NCBI RefSeq assembly: GCF_000011645.1
Contig: NC_006270.3
Location: 3,680,501-3,744,500 of the forward strand
Origin: Bacillus licheniformis DSM 13 = ATCC 14580
GTDB lineage: Bacteria > Bacillota > Bacilli > Bacillales > Bacillaceae
Direction of reading: 5' to 3'
DNA length: 64,000 nt
Of the stretch, positions 51,672-59,211 are shown piece after piece (within the stretch, counting starts at the first letter, position 1; every line of letters begins with the position of its first letter). Position numbers and translations under genes: made by a program. The notes under the pieces are model-generated. The model was not told the DNA's origin, did not search any database, and saw only the letters and a program-made list of their open reading frames with translations.

Positions 51672-52668
51672 GCTGCTCCCCTCCTTTTCTCTTGATCAAA
51701 TAAAGGAAGAAAGGAACGCCGATCACCGAAGTAACGACTTCAATCGGTGTCTCAAACGGATAGTTGATCAGCCGGCTGAGAAGATCGGCCAGCGTCAAAA
51801 AAACGCCGCCGAGAACGCAGGAGCACGGGATCAGCCGGCTGTAATCCGATCCGACGAGAAAACGCGTAATATGCGGCACGACCAGTCCGACAAAAGCAAT
51901 TTTTCCCGCCATGGCGACAGAGCAGCCTGTCAGAACGACGACCGCTGCCATCGCTGTCCATTTGACGGCCTGCTTTTTCTGGCCGAGGCTTTCGGAAATG
52001 TCATCGCCCAATGATAAAGCTGTCACTTTTTTGCTGAGAGAGAGCGCCAGAATGATGCCGATCACAAAAAACGGCACGGCATACTTCAGCAGCTCGGGAT
52101 TCAATTGATGCAGCCTCGCGCTGTACCAGAAGCTGACGTCCTGGGAAATTTGAAAGTAAATCGATATCGCCGCAGACAGACTGCTGAGCAGCATGCTTGT
52201 TACCGTCCCGATTATGGCAAGTTGAACCGGCATAAAACCGTTTGGAATCACCGAGGCGAGGCCGAAGACAAGGCCGGCGCCGACGGCTGATCCGATAAAC
52301 GAATAGCCCATCATCTCCAGAGAGGATGAACCCGGAATCACCACCATCAACAGCGTGATCACAAACGCTGACCCGTCGGAAACGCCCATAATCGACGGGG
52401 AAGCCAAGTAATTTCGGGTGACACCCTGCATAAGCGCACCGGACACCGCCAGCGCCGCTCCGATTAAAAGAGCGCCGACAGCGCGCGGAAGACGGGAATG
52501 CCAAATGATTTGATGATCTGTGTTGCCTGGATCAAAATGCAGCAGCGCCGAAAAAATCACCTCGGGCTCAAGCTGTTTTGCACCGTAACATACCGACAGA
52601 AAAACAGACAGCAGTATGGCAAACGGAGCGGCGATCATAATGATGCGGGTCATTTGCTTTGAATGCAT
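51664..52668 (-). CDS. feuB: Ferric-bacillibactin permease FeuB
   Basis: 334-residue FecCD-family permease, partner of FeuC. PRAVGALLIGAALAVSGALMQGVTRNYLASPSIMGVSDGS and IAFVGLVVPHITRFLVG are diagnostic. About 10 membrane helices. Starts 17 nt after feuA. No ATPase gene is present in the locus; in B. subtilis YusV serves that role from elsewhere. Confidence 0.93.
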   Translation of the reverse strand: MHSKQMTRIIMIAAPFAILLSVFLSVCYGAKQLEPEVIFSALLHFDPGNTDHQIIWHSRLPRAVGALLIGAALAVSGALMQGVTRNYLASPSIMGVSDGSAFVITLLMVVIPGSSSLEMMGYSFIGSAVGAGLVFGLASVIPNGFMPVQLAIIGTVTSMLLSSLSAAISIYFQISQDVSFWYSARLHQLNPELLKYAVPFFVIGIILALSLSKKVTALSLGDDISESLGQKKQAVKWTAMAAVVVLTGCSVAMAGKIAFVGLVVPHITRFLVGSDYSRLIPCSCVLGGVFLTLADLLSRLINYPFETPIEVVTSVIGVPFFLYLIKRKGGEQRA

Positions 52669-52685
52669 AGCTCAATGAACCTTTT

Positions 52686-53642
52686 CTATTTGTTCTGCGC
52701 CAATTTCTCAGCTGCAGCCTTTAAAAATTCAACCTTGCTCCATGCCGTTCCGCCCTGCGCAAGCGGGTCTACAGCATTGACAAATACACGGTCATTTTTC
52801 ACTGCAGAAATGCTTTTCCAAATTGGATTTTTCTCCAGATCTTTCAGCGCATTCGGATTGTCGGCATTCTCATCGTCTGAGAATTGGACAAACATATAGT
52901 CCGGATTCATTTCACTCAGTTTTTCTAAAGAAACCAACTCCTGGGCTTTTGCCGCCTTGACTTCTTTTGGAGCTGTGAAGCCGAGCTCACCGTATAATGT
53001 GGAATTGAAGAATACGTCTTCCGGATAGATAAAGATATTGCCTTTTCTGATTCTGACAACGAGCGCTTTTGTATCTTTTGCCGTTTTCTCAAGCTTTGTT
53101 TTAGCTTCCTTGAGGTCGGCTTCATAATCCGAAATAATCTGCTTCGCTTTATCTTCTTTGCCTGTCAGTTCAGCCAGCAGCTTTAAATTGTCTTTCCAGT
53201 TTGAAGAAACATGGGAAACAGGAATCGTCGTCGCGATGTTATCCAGTTTTTTCACCACTTTATCAGGAAATTTCGTTGAAGCCAGGATGACATCCGGTTT
53301 CAGCTCAAGGATTTTCTCCAGGTTCGGCTCCATTTTTTCGCCGACAGCGGTTGCTTTGTCAGTAATGCTCTTAAACAGATCCGGGAACTTTCCGGAGAAG
53401 GAAATGGCACCGGCTGGGTGAACATCCAGAAGCTTGGCATCTTCCATCGATTCCACGCTTCCCGTAATGACGATTTGTTCGGCCGGGATCTTCACCTTGT
53501 ATGTATGATCGAGGTACTCGATGCTCTTCTCAGCTGACGCTGTGCTCTTGCCATCGCCGCCAGCCTTTTCTTTGCTGTTCCCGCATCCCGCTGCGCCAAG
53601 CGCGAGAAGGAGAATAAATAGAAATATTGATATTTTTCTCAT
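52686..53642 (-). CDS. feuA: Ferric-bacillibactin-binding lipoprotein FeuA
   Basis: 318-residue class III substrate-binding lipoprotein. Signal peptide with lipobox LGAAGC (Cys20) and a following GNSKEK stretch; TroA-like two-lobe fold joined by a long helix (about residues 155-190). It binds ferric bacillibactin outside the membrane and hands it to FeuBC. A Fur box and a TATAAT lie upstream. Confidence 0.94.
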   Translation of the reverse strand: MRKISIFLFILLLALGAAGCGNSKEKAGGDGKSTASAEKSIEYLDHTYKVKIPAEQIVITGSVESMEDAKLLDVHPAGAISFSGKFPDLFKSITDKATAVGEKMEPNLEKILELKPDVILASTKFPDKVVKKLDNIATTIPVSHVSSNWKDNLKLLAELTGKEDKAKQIISDYEADLKEAKTKLEKTAKDTKALVVRIRKGNIFIYPEDVFFNSTLYGELGFTAPKEVKAAKAQELVSLEKLSEMNPDYMFVQFSDDENADNPNALKDLEKNPIWKSISAVKNDRVFVNAVDPLAQGGTAWSKVEFLKAAAEKLAQNK

Positions 53643-53665
53643 CTGACTGAGACCCCCTGATTTAA

Positions 53666-53682
53666 TTGATAACTATTATCAA
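53666..53682 (-). promoter_or_regulatory. Fur box of feuABC-besA
   Basis: TTGATAACTATTATCAA, a 7-1-7 type Fur box (TGATAAC-T-ATTATCA) with one mismatch, just downstream of the -10. Confidence 0.88.
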
Positions 53683-53687
53683 TTAAA

Positions 53688-53693
53688 ATTATA
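53688..53693 (-). promoter_or_regulatory. -10 element of feuA promoter
   Basis: Minus-strand TATAAT; the -35 region (TGGTGT at 17 nt) is poor, in keeping with activation by Btr. Confidence 0.7.
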
Positions 53694-53733
53694 GGTAAGC
53701 CTCTTCGATAACACCATGGATAATATCCGGCAA

Positions 53734-55329
53734 TTAAAATGGATTTTTTCCGGACAGCAGCCGAACCGCCTGGCGGATGATTCGTTCATGGCTGCATGCG
53801 GAATATTCCCGCCAAGGATCAGAATTCACCTGATACACCCGGTGATGCCGCACCGCTTTCAAATCCTGCCAAGCAGCCGACTGCTGAAGCTCCCTGTAGA
53901 ATGCCAGCGTCTCCGGCTCTTTAAAAATGAAAATCATAATGATATCCGGCTGATAGGCTGCGATTGTTTCGATCGACACGGCCCGGTCAGTCGGTTCTTC
54001 CAGCGACACAGCCGATTCAAAGCCAAGGTCGCCGAAAAATACATCTTGAACAGAACGGTTATGCGCCAGATAAATCTCGTGTTTATGCAAGCGCAAAAAC
54101 AAAAAGCTTCGGCGTCCGCAGATCGGATAAAGCGCCTCTTTCGCGGTCTCGGTGAGACGCTGGTAAGACAGCAGCCATTTGTGAGCCTCCGCTTCTTCGT
54201 CCAAATGGGATGCGGTCAGCATAAAATGCCTCCTCCATTGTTCCTGTGAAGGCAAAAAGAAGACATCCGCGATCGACTGGAGCTGTTCCCGTTCCTCGTG
54301 AGACACGCTGTCCATGCTGATAATGAGCTCCGGGTCAGCCGATGACAATGTCCGCAGGTTTTCTTCCCACGGCTCGTGAAAGCGGTATGCGCTCAGATGG
54401 ACCGGAATATCTGCCGCGTAATGCTTATAGTAATATGATGTCCACTTCGGATGCAGGGAAGCGGCGTAAGGAATGAGGTGAAGCGGTATCAGCTGTCCGA
54501 TCGTGTTCTGGCCGTAGGCAGCCAGCTTTCTGCGCCTTTTTTTCATATAAACGGTCGGGGATAAGCCTGTATGCTTCTTAAACGTCCTGCTGAAATAAAA
54601 TTCATCCTGATATCCGATTTGGCTTGAAATTTCCCTCAGCTTGTAGCTCGCTTTTGCCATCAGCTGCTTCGCTTTCGTCATCCGCGTCTCAGTGATAAAC
54701 TCTGTCACGCTTTGACCGTACAGCTTTTTGAACCTTTCGCTGTAGTGCTTCGCGCTGATTCCGGCCATTTGCGCGAGTTGATCAAGCGTCAGGTGTGCAT
54801 CTGAATGCTCCTCAATATACTCCTTTGTTTTTCCTATGGCTGATGCGGTGTTTTCGGGATGAGTCAGTTTGGCCGAATAGATATCGTACAGAAGCTGCTG
54901 CAGATCTGCTTGGCATTTCAGCTCCTGGAGCGCTGAAGATGCCGGCCATAAGGCGGAAAGTTCCTGAAGACGGGAGGCCAGATTTCCGACAGGATGGACA
55001 TTCATCATCTGAAGGTCGGAAAAAGCGTCAGGGTCGGTGTCTGCTTGAAGCGTCAGGCGGCGGTCTTCATAGCAGTAGGGCTGCAGCCTGATGAGATAAA
55101 CGCTGATTTCCTCTGACGAAGCTGTGATTCCGAATGTTTCATAAGGCGGAACGATATACAGCGTTTCTTTTTGGAGGGGTCTGCCTGATGCTTGTATATC
55201 GATTCTGCCTTCACCCTTCAAATGAAAGATCAAAACGAAAGAGTCTGCGAGCTGCTGTTCATCCGGAAGATCGCCGGGCTTTCTTATATGATCAATTTGC
55301 AAGAGACGATAGAAATAAGAAGATTTCAT
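53734..55329 (-). CDS. btr: AraC-type bacillibactin-responsive activator Btr (YbbB)
   Basis: 531 residues with three parts: an N-terminal cupin-like domain (1-155), an AraC DNA-binding domain (about 165-262; LDQLAQMAGISAKHYSERFKK and ISSQIGYQDEFYFSRTFKKHTGLSP), and a C-terminal TroA/FeuA-like substrate-binding domain (about 275-531). In B. subtilis Btr binds bacillibactin through this last domain and activates feuABC. Here it sits directly upstream in the same direction, 91 nt from feuA. Confidence 0.92.
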   Translation of the reverse strand: MKSSYFYRLLQIDHIRKPGDLPDEQQLADSFVLIFHLKGEGRIDIQASGRPLQKETLYIVPPYETFGITASSEEISVYLIRLQPYCYEDRRLTLQADTDPDAFSDLQMMNVHPVGNLASRLQELSALWPASSALQELKCQADLQQLLYDIYSAKLTHPENTASAIGKTKEYIEEHSDAHLTLDQLAQMAGISAKHYSERFKKLYGQSVTEFITETRMTKAKQLMAKASYKLREISSQIGYQDEFYFSRTFKKHTGLSPTVYMKKRRRKLAAYGQNTIGQLIPLHLIPYAASLHPKWTSYYYKHYAADIPVHLSAYRFHEPWEENLRTLSSADPELIISMDSVSHEEREQLQSIADVFFLPSQEQWRRHFMLTASHLDEEAEAHKWLLSYQRLTETAKEALYPICGRRSFLFLRLHKHEIYLAHNRSVQDVFFGDLGFESAVSLEEPTDRAVSIETIAAYQPDIIMIFIFKEPETLAFYRELQQSAAWQDLKAVRHHRVYQVNSDPWREYSACSHERIIRQAVRLLSGKNPF

Positions 55330-55656
55330 AGAAAAACCGCCTTTCTTAACCCAGTGATATTACAAAAAATAAAAATGCCCCTAAAACAATATGGTAAATT
55401 GGTTGCGGGGTGCTTGTCCGGCACAAAATACCAGTTTGCAAGGTGCATTTCACATCACTTATAGCTGATATGCTTCTTACGATTTACTATAACACAGTCA
55501 CTTTTATTGTGGAATAATGTATCCAAAGAGACCATCTGCCCAATCCGCACTTTAAAATATAATAAAAAATCAATACTTATCATTTCAATATCCTTTTACC
55601 TAGTGTATAACTATAGAGAAATTACTATATTTACAGGGAAGGCGTGACTTCTTATT
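55330..55656. other. Intergenic region between btr and ywnC
   Basis: 327 bp between divergent genes. AT-rich, with runs such as TTTTTATTTTTT upstream of btr. I found no Fur box, no convincing promoter and no ORF with a ribosome-binding site. It presumably carries both promoters. Confidence 0.5.
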
Positions 55657-56049
55657 TTGGAAATGACAGACAGCATGAAAAAATCGCTTGATGCGATTGC
55701 AAAATGGGGAAAAATAACCGGAGTTTTTATGATTATCGCCGGAGGCATCTATGCCTTTTTCGGAATTTCTTTGCTTATCATCGGAGCCGCTCCAGGTGTG
55801 CTGATGATTTTTTCAGGAATCTATCTTCTTAAATCGGCAAACGCCGCTCAGAAAATGAGTCATGACATGCCGCAAGAACCGCATGAAGCCTTGCTTGATA
55901 ACTATGTGAAGTTTATGAAATGGCAATTTTTCTACTTACTATCGAATATTGTGATCTTCATTTTATGCATAATCGTTTTTTTCTTCCTGATCTTTTTAGG
56001 TGTTCTAGCCGATTCTTACAGCGGGTATGATCCTTATTATTACGAATGA
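55657..56049 (+). CDS. ywnC: Small membrane protein, YwnC-like (DUF5362)
   Basis: 130 residues from TTG (128 from the ATG at 55663). Two hydrophobic blocks (residues about 20-60 and 88-116) separated by a soluble stretch QKMSHDMPQEPHEALLDNYVK; acidic-aromatic tail (YSGYDPYYYE). Assigned to YwnC because it precedes ywnB and ywnA. Function unknown. Its natural terminator has been split by the IS element downstream. Confidence 0.7.
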   Translation: MEMTDSMKKSLDAIAKWGKITGVFMIIAGGIYAFFGISLLIIGAAPGVLMIFSGIYLLKSANAAQKMSHDMPQEPHEALLDNYVKFMKWQFFYLLSNIVIFILCIIVFFFLIFLGVLADSYSGYDPYYYE

Positions 56050-56054
56050 TGATC

Positions 56055-56070
56055 AAAAGCCTGTCTCGGA
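56055..56070. terminator. Left arm of a bidirectional terminator split by the IS
   Basis: AAAAGCCTGTCTCGGA. It is an exact reverse complement of 57366-57381. Before insertion the two 16-nt arms would have been joined by the six-base loop TCAATT, making the shared terminator of ywnC and ywnB. Confidence 0.85.
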
Positions 56071-56071
56071 T

Positions 56072-56075
56072 CAAT
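56072..56075. repeat. Target-site duplication (left), CAAT
   Basis: CAAT abuts the left TG end of the IS; the same CAAT follows the right end at 57361-57364. Confidence 0.8.
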
Positions 56076-56112
56076 TGAACTGACCCGTTAAAATGAGACT
56101 TAGAAAAAACAC

Positions 56113-56973
56113 CTATGCTGCCTGTCCCCTGTATTCCAGTGGGGACAGGTAGTTTAATTTTGCCTGAATTCGTACATGATTATATCGATACATGTATTGA
56201 TTTACAATTTGTACTACTTTAGAATTGGATATAGATGCTCTACTTTGAGCGTTAAATCCTTCCGACTTTAGCGAGGAGTGAAAGGATTCAATGACGGCAT
56301 TATCATGGCAGTTTCCTTTTCGAGACATGCTTGTGGTAATGCCTTTTTCTTTGGCCAAATTCTGATATGCATGTGAAGTATAGACAGATCCCTGGTCGCT
56401 ATGAAGAAGTAACCCTACTGGTTTACGTAATTCTACAGCTTCCCTCAATGTGTCTAATACTAGGTTAATATCTTGGCTCGTACCTATTTTGTAAGCCACT
56501 ATTTCGTTGTTATATAAGTCCATAATCGTTGATAAATATAACATAGTCGAGCCATAAGGTAAGTAGGTAATGTCGGTTACCCATTTTTCATTTAATCGGC
56601 TTGCTTTAAAATTACGATTGAGAGTGTTCGGCACAATAATATTACTCTCACCACAAATGTACTTTTGTCGCTTCTTCTTAACTTGACACTGAATCTCAAA
56701 CTTTTGCATAATTTTTTGTACAGTTTTGCGGTTTACATTTATCCCATACTTTCTGTTTAAGATGGATTTAATTTTACGATGACCATAGTGATAGAAGTTT
56801 TTCTTACACAGCTTGATTACTAGCTCTTCTAATGAAGTTAGCTCAACTTTTTTATACTTCTTTTTCCAACGGTAATATGTTGACTTAGGTATGCCTAATA
56901 CTCCAAGAATATCAATTATTTTAAAAGTGGCTGAGAGTTCTTCTACAACTTGGACAATGACTCGTGGCTCCAA
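56113..56973 (-). CDS. IS3-family transposase OrfB (catalytic part)
   Basis: 286 codons. N-terminal HTH_21 region (IPKSTYYRWKKKYKK, IKSILNRKYGINVNRKTVQKIM) followed by an rve integrase core with DDE residues in VTDITYLP, LLHSDQGSVYTS and NAVIESFHSSLKSE. The apparent TTG start has its SD-like AAAGGAG too close, so the product is most likely the OrfAB fusion made by -1 frameshifting from orfA. Confidence 0.92.
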   Translation of the reverse strand: MEPRVIVQVVEELSATFKIIDILGVLGIPKSTYYRWKKKYKKVELTSLEELVIKLCKKNFYHYGHRKIKSILNRKYGINVNRKTVQKIMQKFEIQCQVKKKRQKYICGESNIIVPNTLNRNFKASRLNEKWVTDITYLPYGSTMLYLSTIMDLYNNEIVAYKIGTSQDINLVLDTLREAVELRKPVGLLLHSDQGSVYTSHAYQNLAKEKGITTSMSRKGNCHDNAVIESFHSSLKSEGFNAQSRASISNSKVVQIVNQYMYRYNHVRIQAKLNYLSPLEYRGQAA

Positions 56974-57275
56974 CTCCTTTCGATCTCCTGGTACTTTTTT
57001 ATAATTGCCAATTGAGCCTCTAGCTGTTTATTCTTTAGTTTTAATTCTTCTAGCTCACTCATTTCCTCCGATTCTTTACCGTAGGAATATTGTTTTCCAA
57101 CTTGTTGCGAAAATCGATAGGTTTGGCCTGTTTTGTACCATCGCATCCATGTTTTAATTTGAGTCTTATTTTTTATCCCCAGTTGTTCCATTATTTCTTT
57201 GTTTGTCATTCCAGCTTGTTTCATTTTAATTACTTCCCATTTTACTTCTTCTGCGTAATGTACTCTTGTGCCCAT
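56943..57275 (-). CDS. IS3-family transposase OrfA (DNA-binding part)
   Basis: 110 residues. N-terminal helix-turn-helix (VKWEVIKMKQAGMTNKEIMEQLGIKNKTQIKTWMRWYKTG) and a C-terminal leucine-zipper-like helix (MSELEELKLKNKQLEAQLAIIKKYQ). It overlaps orfB by 31 nt in a different frame. Binds the IS ends; alone it may inhibit transposition. Confidence 0.9.
   Translation of the reverse strand: MGTRVHYAEEVKWEVIKMKQAGMTNKEIMEQLGIKNKTQIKTWMRWYKTGQTYRFSQQVGKQYSYGKESEEMSELEELKLKNKQLEAQLAIIKKYQEIERSWSHESLSKL
56994..57000 (-). other. Programmed -1 frameshift heptamer A6G
   Basis: Minus-strand AAAAAAG is read in frame 0 as ATA AAA AAG (Ile-Lys-Lys of OrfA); slipping back one base leads straight into the orfB frame. 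This is the standard IS3-family signal. Confidence 0.85.
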
Positions 57276-57360
57276 AGAAAAACACCCTCCTAAGAATCAT
57301 ATTGTATTAATACGATTCAGGGGGTGTTTTTTCCTTGTCTCATTTATTTGGGTCTCTCCA

Positions 57361-57364
57361 CAAT
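57361..57364. repeat. Target-site duplication (right), CAAT
   Basis: Second copy of CAAT next to the right IS end. Confidence 0.8.
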
Positions 57365-57365
57365 T

Positions 57366-57381
57366 TCCGAGACAGGCTTTT
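57366..57381. terminator. Right arm of the IS-split terminator
   Basis: TCCGAGACAGGCTTTT, exact reverse complement of 56055-56070. It now lies directly after the ywnB stop codon, without its partner arm. Confidence 0.85.
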
Positions 57382-57382
57382 A

Positions 57383-58024
57383 TTATTGAGCTTCTCCGAC
57401 AACAGTGAAACGCTCATTGACATGCTCGCCTTTTTCAGCCTCGTCCACCACTGCAATGGCGTAGTCTGCATAGCTGATGTAGCTTTCTCCGGCGGTGTTT
57501 ACGATTAAGTTTTCCTGACCTTTTTGATAAGAACCTGTTCGCTTTCCTTCCGGATTAAAAAATGCCGCCGGGCTGATGAACGTCCATTTCAGTCCATCTG
57601 CTTCTTTCAAATCCTGAAGGTTCTGCCCCTGATTTTTAGCCGTCGGCAAGTATTCTTTAGGAAACTCAGGCGTATCGTACAGCTGGGTTGTTTTTTCCTC
57701 ATCGACATAAAGGCTGCCTGCACCGCCTACGACGATTAATCTTGTTTCAGGAACCTGCTTAAACAGTTCAATCAGCTTTCTTCCAGCTTCAACATGGAGA
57801 TGCTCCTGCCCTGGGGCCGCGCCGAATGCATTGACGACAACATCCAGTCCTTTGATGTCTGCCGCTGTCAGGTTGAAAATGTCTTTTTCAATGACAGCTG
57901 CATCGCTGTTCGCCATTTTTGACGCACTTCTGACAATTGCCGTCACTTCGTGTCCTCTTTCTGATGCTTCTTTTAAAATCATGCTGCCCGCTTTACCGCT
58001 TGCACCGATAATACCGATTTTCAT
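57383..58024 (-). CDS. ywnB: NAD(P)H-binding atypical SDR protein YwnB
   Basis: 213 residues from the ATG at 58024 (GGAGGAAGCGATT ahead), equal to the B. subtilis length; the longer frame to 58060 is rejected. N-terminal Rossmann motif GASGKAGSMI (residues 7-16) and a VVNAFGAAPG segment mark the NmrA/atypical SDR family. The role is probably reductase-like or redox sensing; substrate unknown. Controlled by the Rrf2 regulator YwnA encoded upstream, judging from the operator between them. Confidence 0.87.
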   Translation of the reverse strand: MKIGIIGASGKAGSMILKEASERGHEVTAIVRSASKMANSDAAVIEKDIFNLTAADIKGLDVVVNAFGAAPGQEHLHVEAGRKLIELFKQVPETRLIVVGGAGSLYVDEEKTTQLYDTPEFPKEYLPTAKNQGQNLQDLKEADGLKWTFISPAAFFNPEGKRTGSYQKGQENLIVNTAGESYISYADYAIAVVDEAEKGEHVNERFTVVGEAQ

Positions 58025-58052
58025 AATCGCTTCCTCCAATAATTTGATTATT

Positions 58053-58071
58053 TGTAACAAGATTTGTTACA
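58053..58071 (-). promoter_or_regulatory. Palindrome upstream of ywnB, likely YwnA operator
   Basis: TGTAACAAGATTTGTTACA: perfect 8-bp arms with a 3-bp centre, 28 nt before the ywnB start. A similar sequence overlaps the ywnA promoter. Confidence 0.65.
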
Positions 58072-58098
58072 TGTTGATGATGAAACATCATCTCTTGT

Positions 58099-58500
58099 TT
58101 AAAAGAGATGAGTTAAGACGTCTTTAAGAGACTTGCTGGCCAATTCGTTCTCCATCGCCTGCTGAACGCTGTGAAACGTTTGATCAAGCGTTGTTTGAAT
58201 TTGTCTTCCAACCGGACAGTTTGGATTCGGCTTGTCATGAATCGCAAATAATTCCTCATGCGGCTGAACCGCGCGGTAAATATCAAGCAGAGATATATCT
58301 TCGGGATCTCTTTTCAGGCTTGCCCCGGCCACTCCCGGCCGCGACGTCAGAATACCGGCTTTTTTGAGCTGGCTGATCATGCGCCTGATTACAACCGGGT
58401 TCGTATTAACGCTCCCGGCGATCATTTCCGAAGATTCCCGCGGGTTTGCGGCGATTAAAGACAATATATGAATGGCCACTGAAAGACGGGTGTTCACCAT
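58099..58500 (-). CDS. ywnA: Rrf2-family transcriptional regulator YwnA
   Basis: 133-residue Rrf2 protein, same length as B. subtilis YwnA. Winged helix at about residues 20-60 (SSEMIAGSVNTNPVVIRRMISQLKKAGILTSRPGVAGASL). It has Cys94 in NPNCPVGRQ but lacks the three-cysteine Fe-S ligand set, so it is a cofactor-free Rrf2 that could sense oxidants or other ligands. It probably represses itself and ywnB. Confidence 0.9.
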   Translation of the reverse strand: MVNTRLSVAIHILSLIAANPRESSEMIAGSVNTNPVVIRRMISQLKKAGILTSRPGVAGASLKRDPEDISLLDIYRAVQPHEELFAIHDKPNPNCPVGRQIQTTLDQTFHSVQQAMENELASKSLKDVLTHLF

Positions 58501-58516
58501 ATGTTTTCACCACCGA

Positions 58517-58535
58517 TGTAATTATTATAGTTACA
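58517..58535 (-). promoter_or_regulatory. Second YwnA-like operator over the ywnA -10
   Basis: TGTAATTATTATAGTTACA, the same half-site pattern TGTAA / TTACA and 19-bp length as 58053-58071; it contains the -10 hexamer. Confidence 0.6.
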
Positions 58536-58552
58536 GGTCACGTTTTTGTCAA
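58524..58552 (-). promoter_or_regulatory. Perfect SigA promoter of ywnA
   Basis: Minus-strand TTGACA (58547-58552), 17-nt spacer, TATAAT (58524-58529): both hexamers at full consensus. Confidence 0.88.
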
Positions 58553-58671
58553 CTCTTATCATATCCTTAATGATCGCAAGAATAAATAAAAATTTTTTCA
58601 AACCCTCACGTCTCACTTCGGAACTTTTTCACAGTCTCTTTCGTATCTACTGATGAAAGGAGTGTTTTTCA

Positions 58672-59211
58672 ATGAAGGAGATAACAGAAGGAAAAGCAGC
58701 TTTGGATAGCCGGCTTGAGCCGAATGAAGAGATCAGATCTATTATTCTTTGCGCTTATAACGCGAGACTGTCTGCACGTTACACTCCGTACAGAGGCGTG
58801 CTTGCCGCCACTGACAGGCGGTTCATGTTTTATTCCTCCCTGTTTGGCTCCCCTTTTCATCTTGACATCCGCTATGATGCCGTCACCTCGTTTCGCCGCG
58901 AAAAAGGGCTGGTAACAAGAGGCGATCATCTCGTCGTGATGAACAACGGGGATCGGGAAGCATTTCAATATTTTAGCGGCTGTGATCCTTTAGAGACATT
59001 CGTCGAAGCCGTTCGAAAGCTAAAGAAACTGCCTGAAGACATCATTCATTCTGAAAAACGCCGGCTCCGGGATGTGCCCGCAGCCGGCTGCTCAGTTATT
59101 AATATCGTACTTCTCTCCATACCTCAGCACTTTATAAATTGCCATTCCATCAGAAAGATGATTTTCGGAATACCTCACGGGAATCAAAGCAAAAAATACA
59201 TAATAGGTTGA
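58672..59211 (+). CDS. Bacterial PH-like domain protein with a read-through tail
   Basis: 179 residues. The first 125 form a PH-like (bPH, YokE-type) domain: LEPNEEIRSIILCAYNARL, GVLAATDRRFMFYSSLFG, FHLDIRYDAVTSFRREKG. The remaining residues are encoded by a terminator hairpin and by the antisense of the next gene, which suggests the original stop was lost or the tail is not meaningful. Strong ribosome-binding site (GAAAGGAGTG). Function unknown; such domains often bind membranes or proteins. Confidence 0.7.
   Translation: MKEITEGKAALDSRLEPNEEIRSIILCAYNARLSARYTPYRGVLAATDRRFMFYSSLFGSPFHLDIRYDAVTSFRREKGLVTRGDHLVVMNNGDREAFQYFSGCDPLETFVEAVRKLKKLPEDIIHSEKRRLRDVPAAGCSVINIVLLSIPQHFINCHSIRKMIFGIPHGNQSKKYIIG
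59060..59088 (-). terminator. Terminator of the M50-like gene, inside the PH ORF tail
   Basis: GCCGGCT / AGCCGGC stem followed on the minus strand by GTTTTTC, just past the stop at 59092. The plus-strand PH ORF reads through it. Confidence 0.7.

Larger units (their letters stand above)
56076..57360 (-). mobile_element. Intact IS3-family (IS150-like) insertion sequence, 1285 bp
   Basis: Ends are TG...CA. Left end TGAACTGACCC and right end (reversed) TGGAGAGACCC continue to a shared ATGAGAC, giving about 24-bp imperfect inverted repeats. It is flanked by a 4-bp direct repeat CAAT. It carries orfA and orfB with an A6G frameshift site, all open, so it is probably active or recent. Transposase genes read on the minus strand. 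Confidence 0.9.

Noticed and set aside
56062..57374. IS ends placed at TGTCTCGG...CCGAGACA with longer inverted repeats
   Set aside because: These outer repeats are the arms of the interrupted terminator. The inner TG...CA ends give a correct 4-bp CAAT duplication and normal IS3 length.
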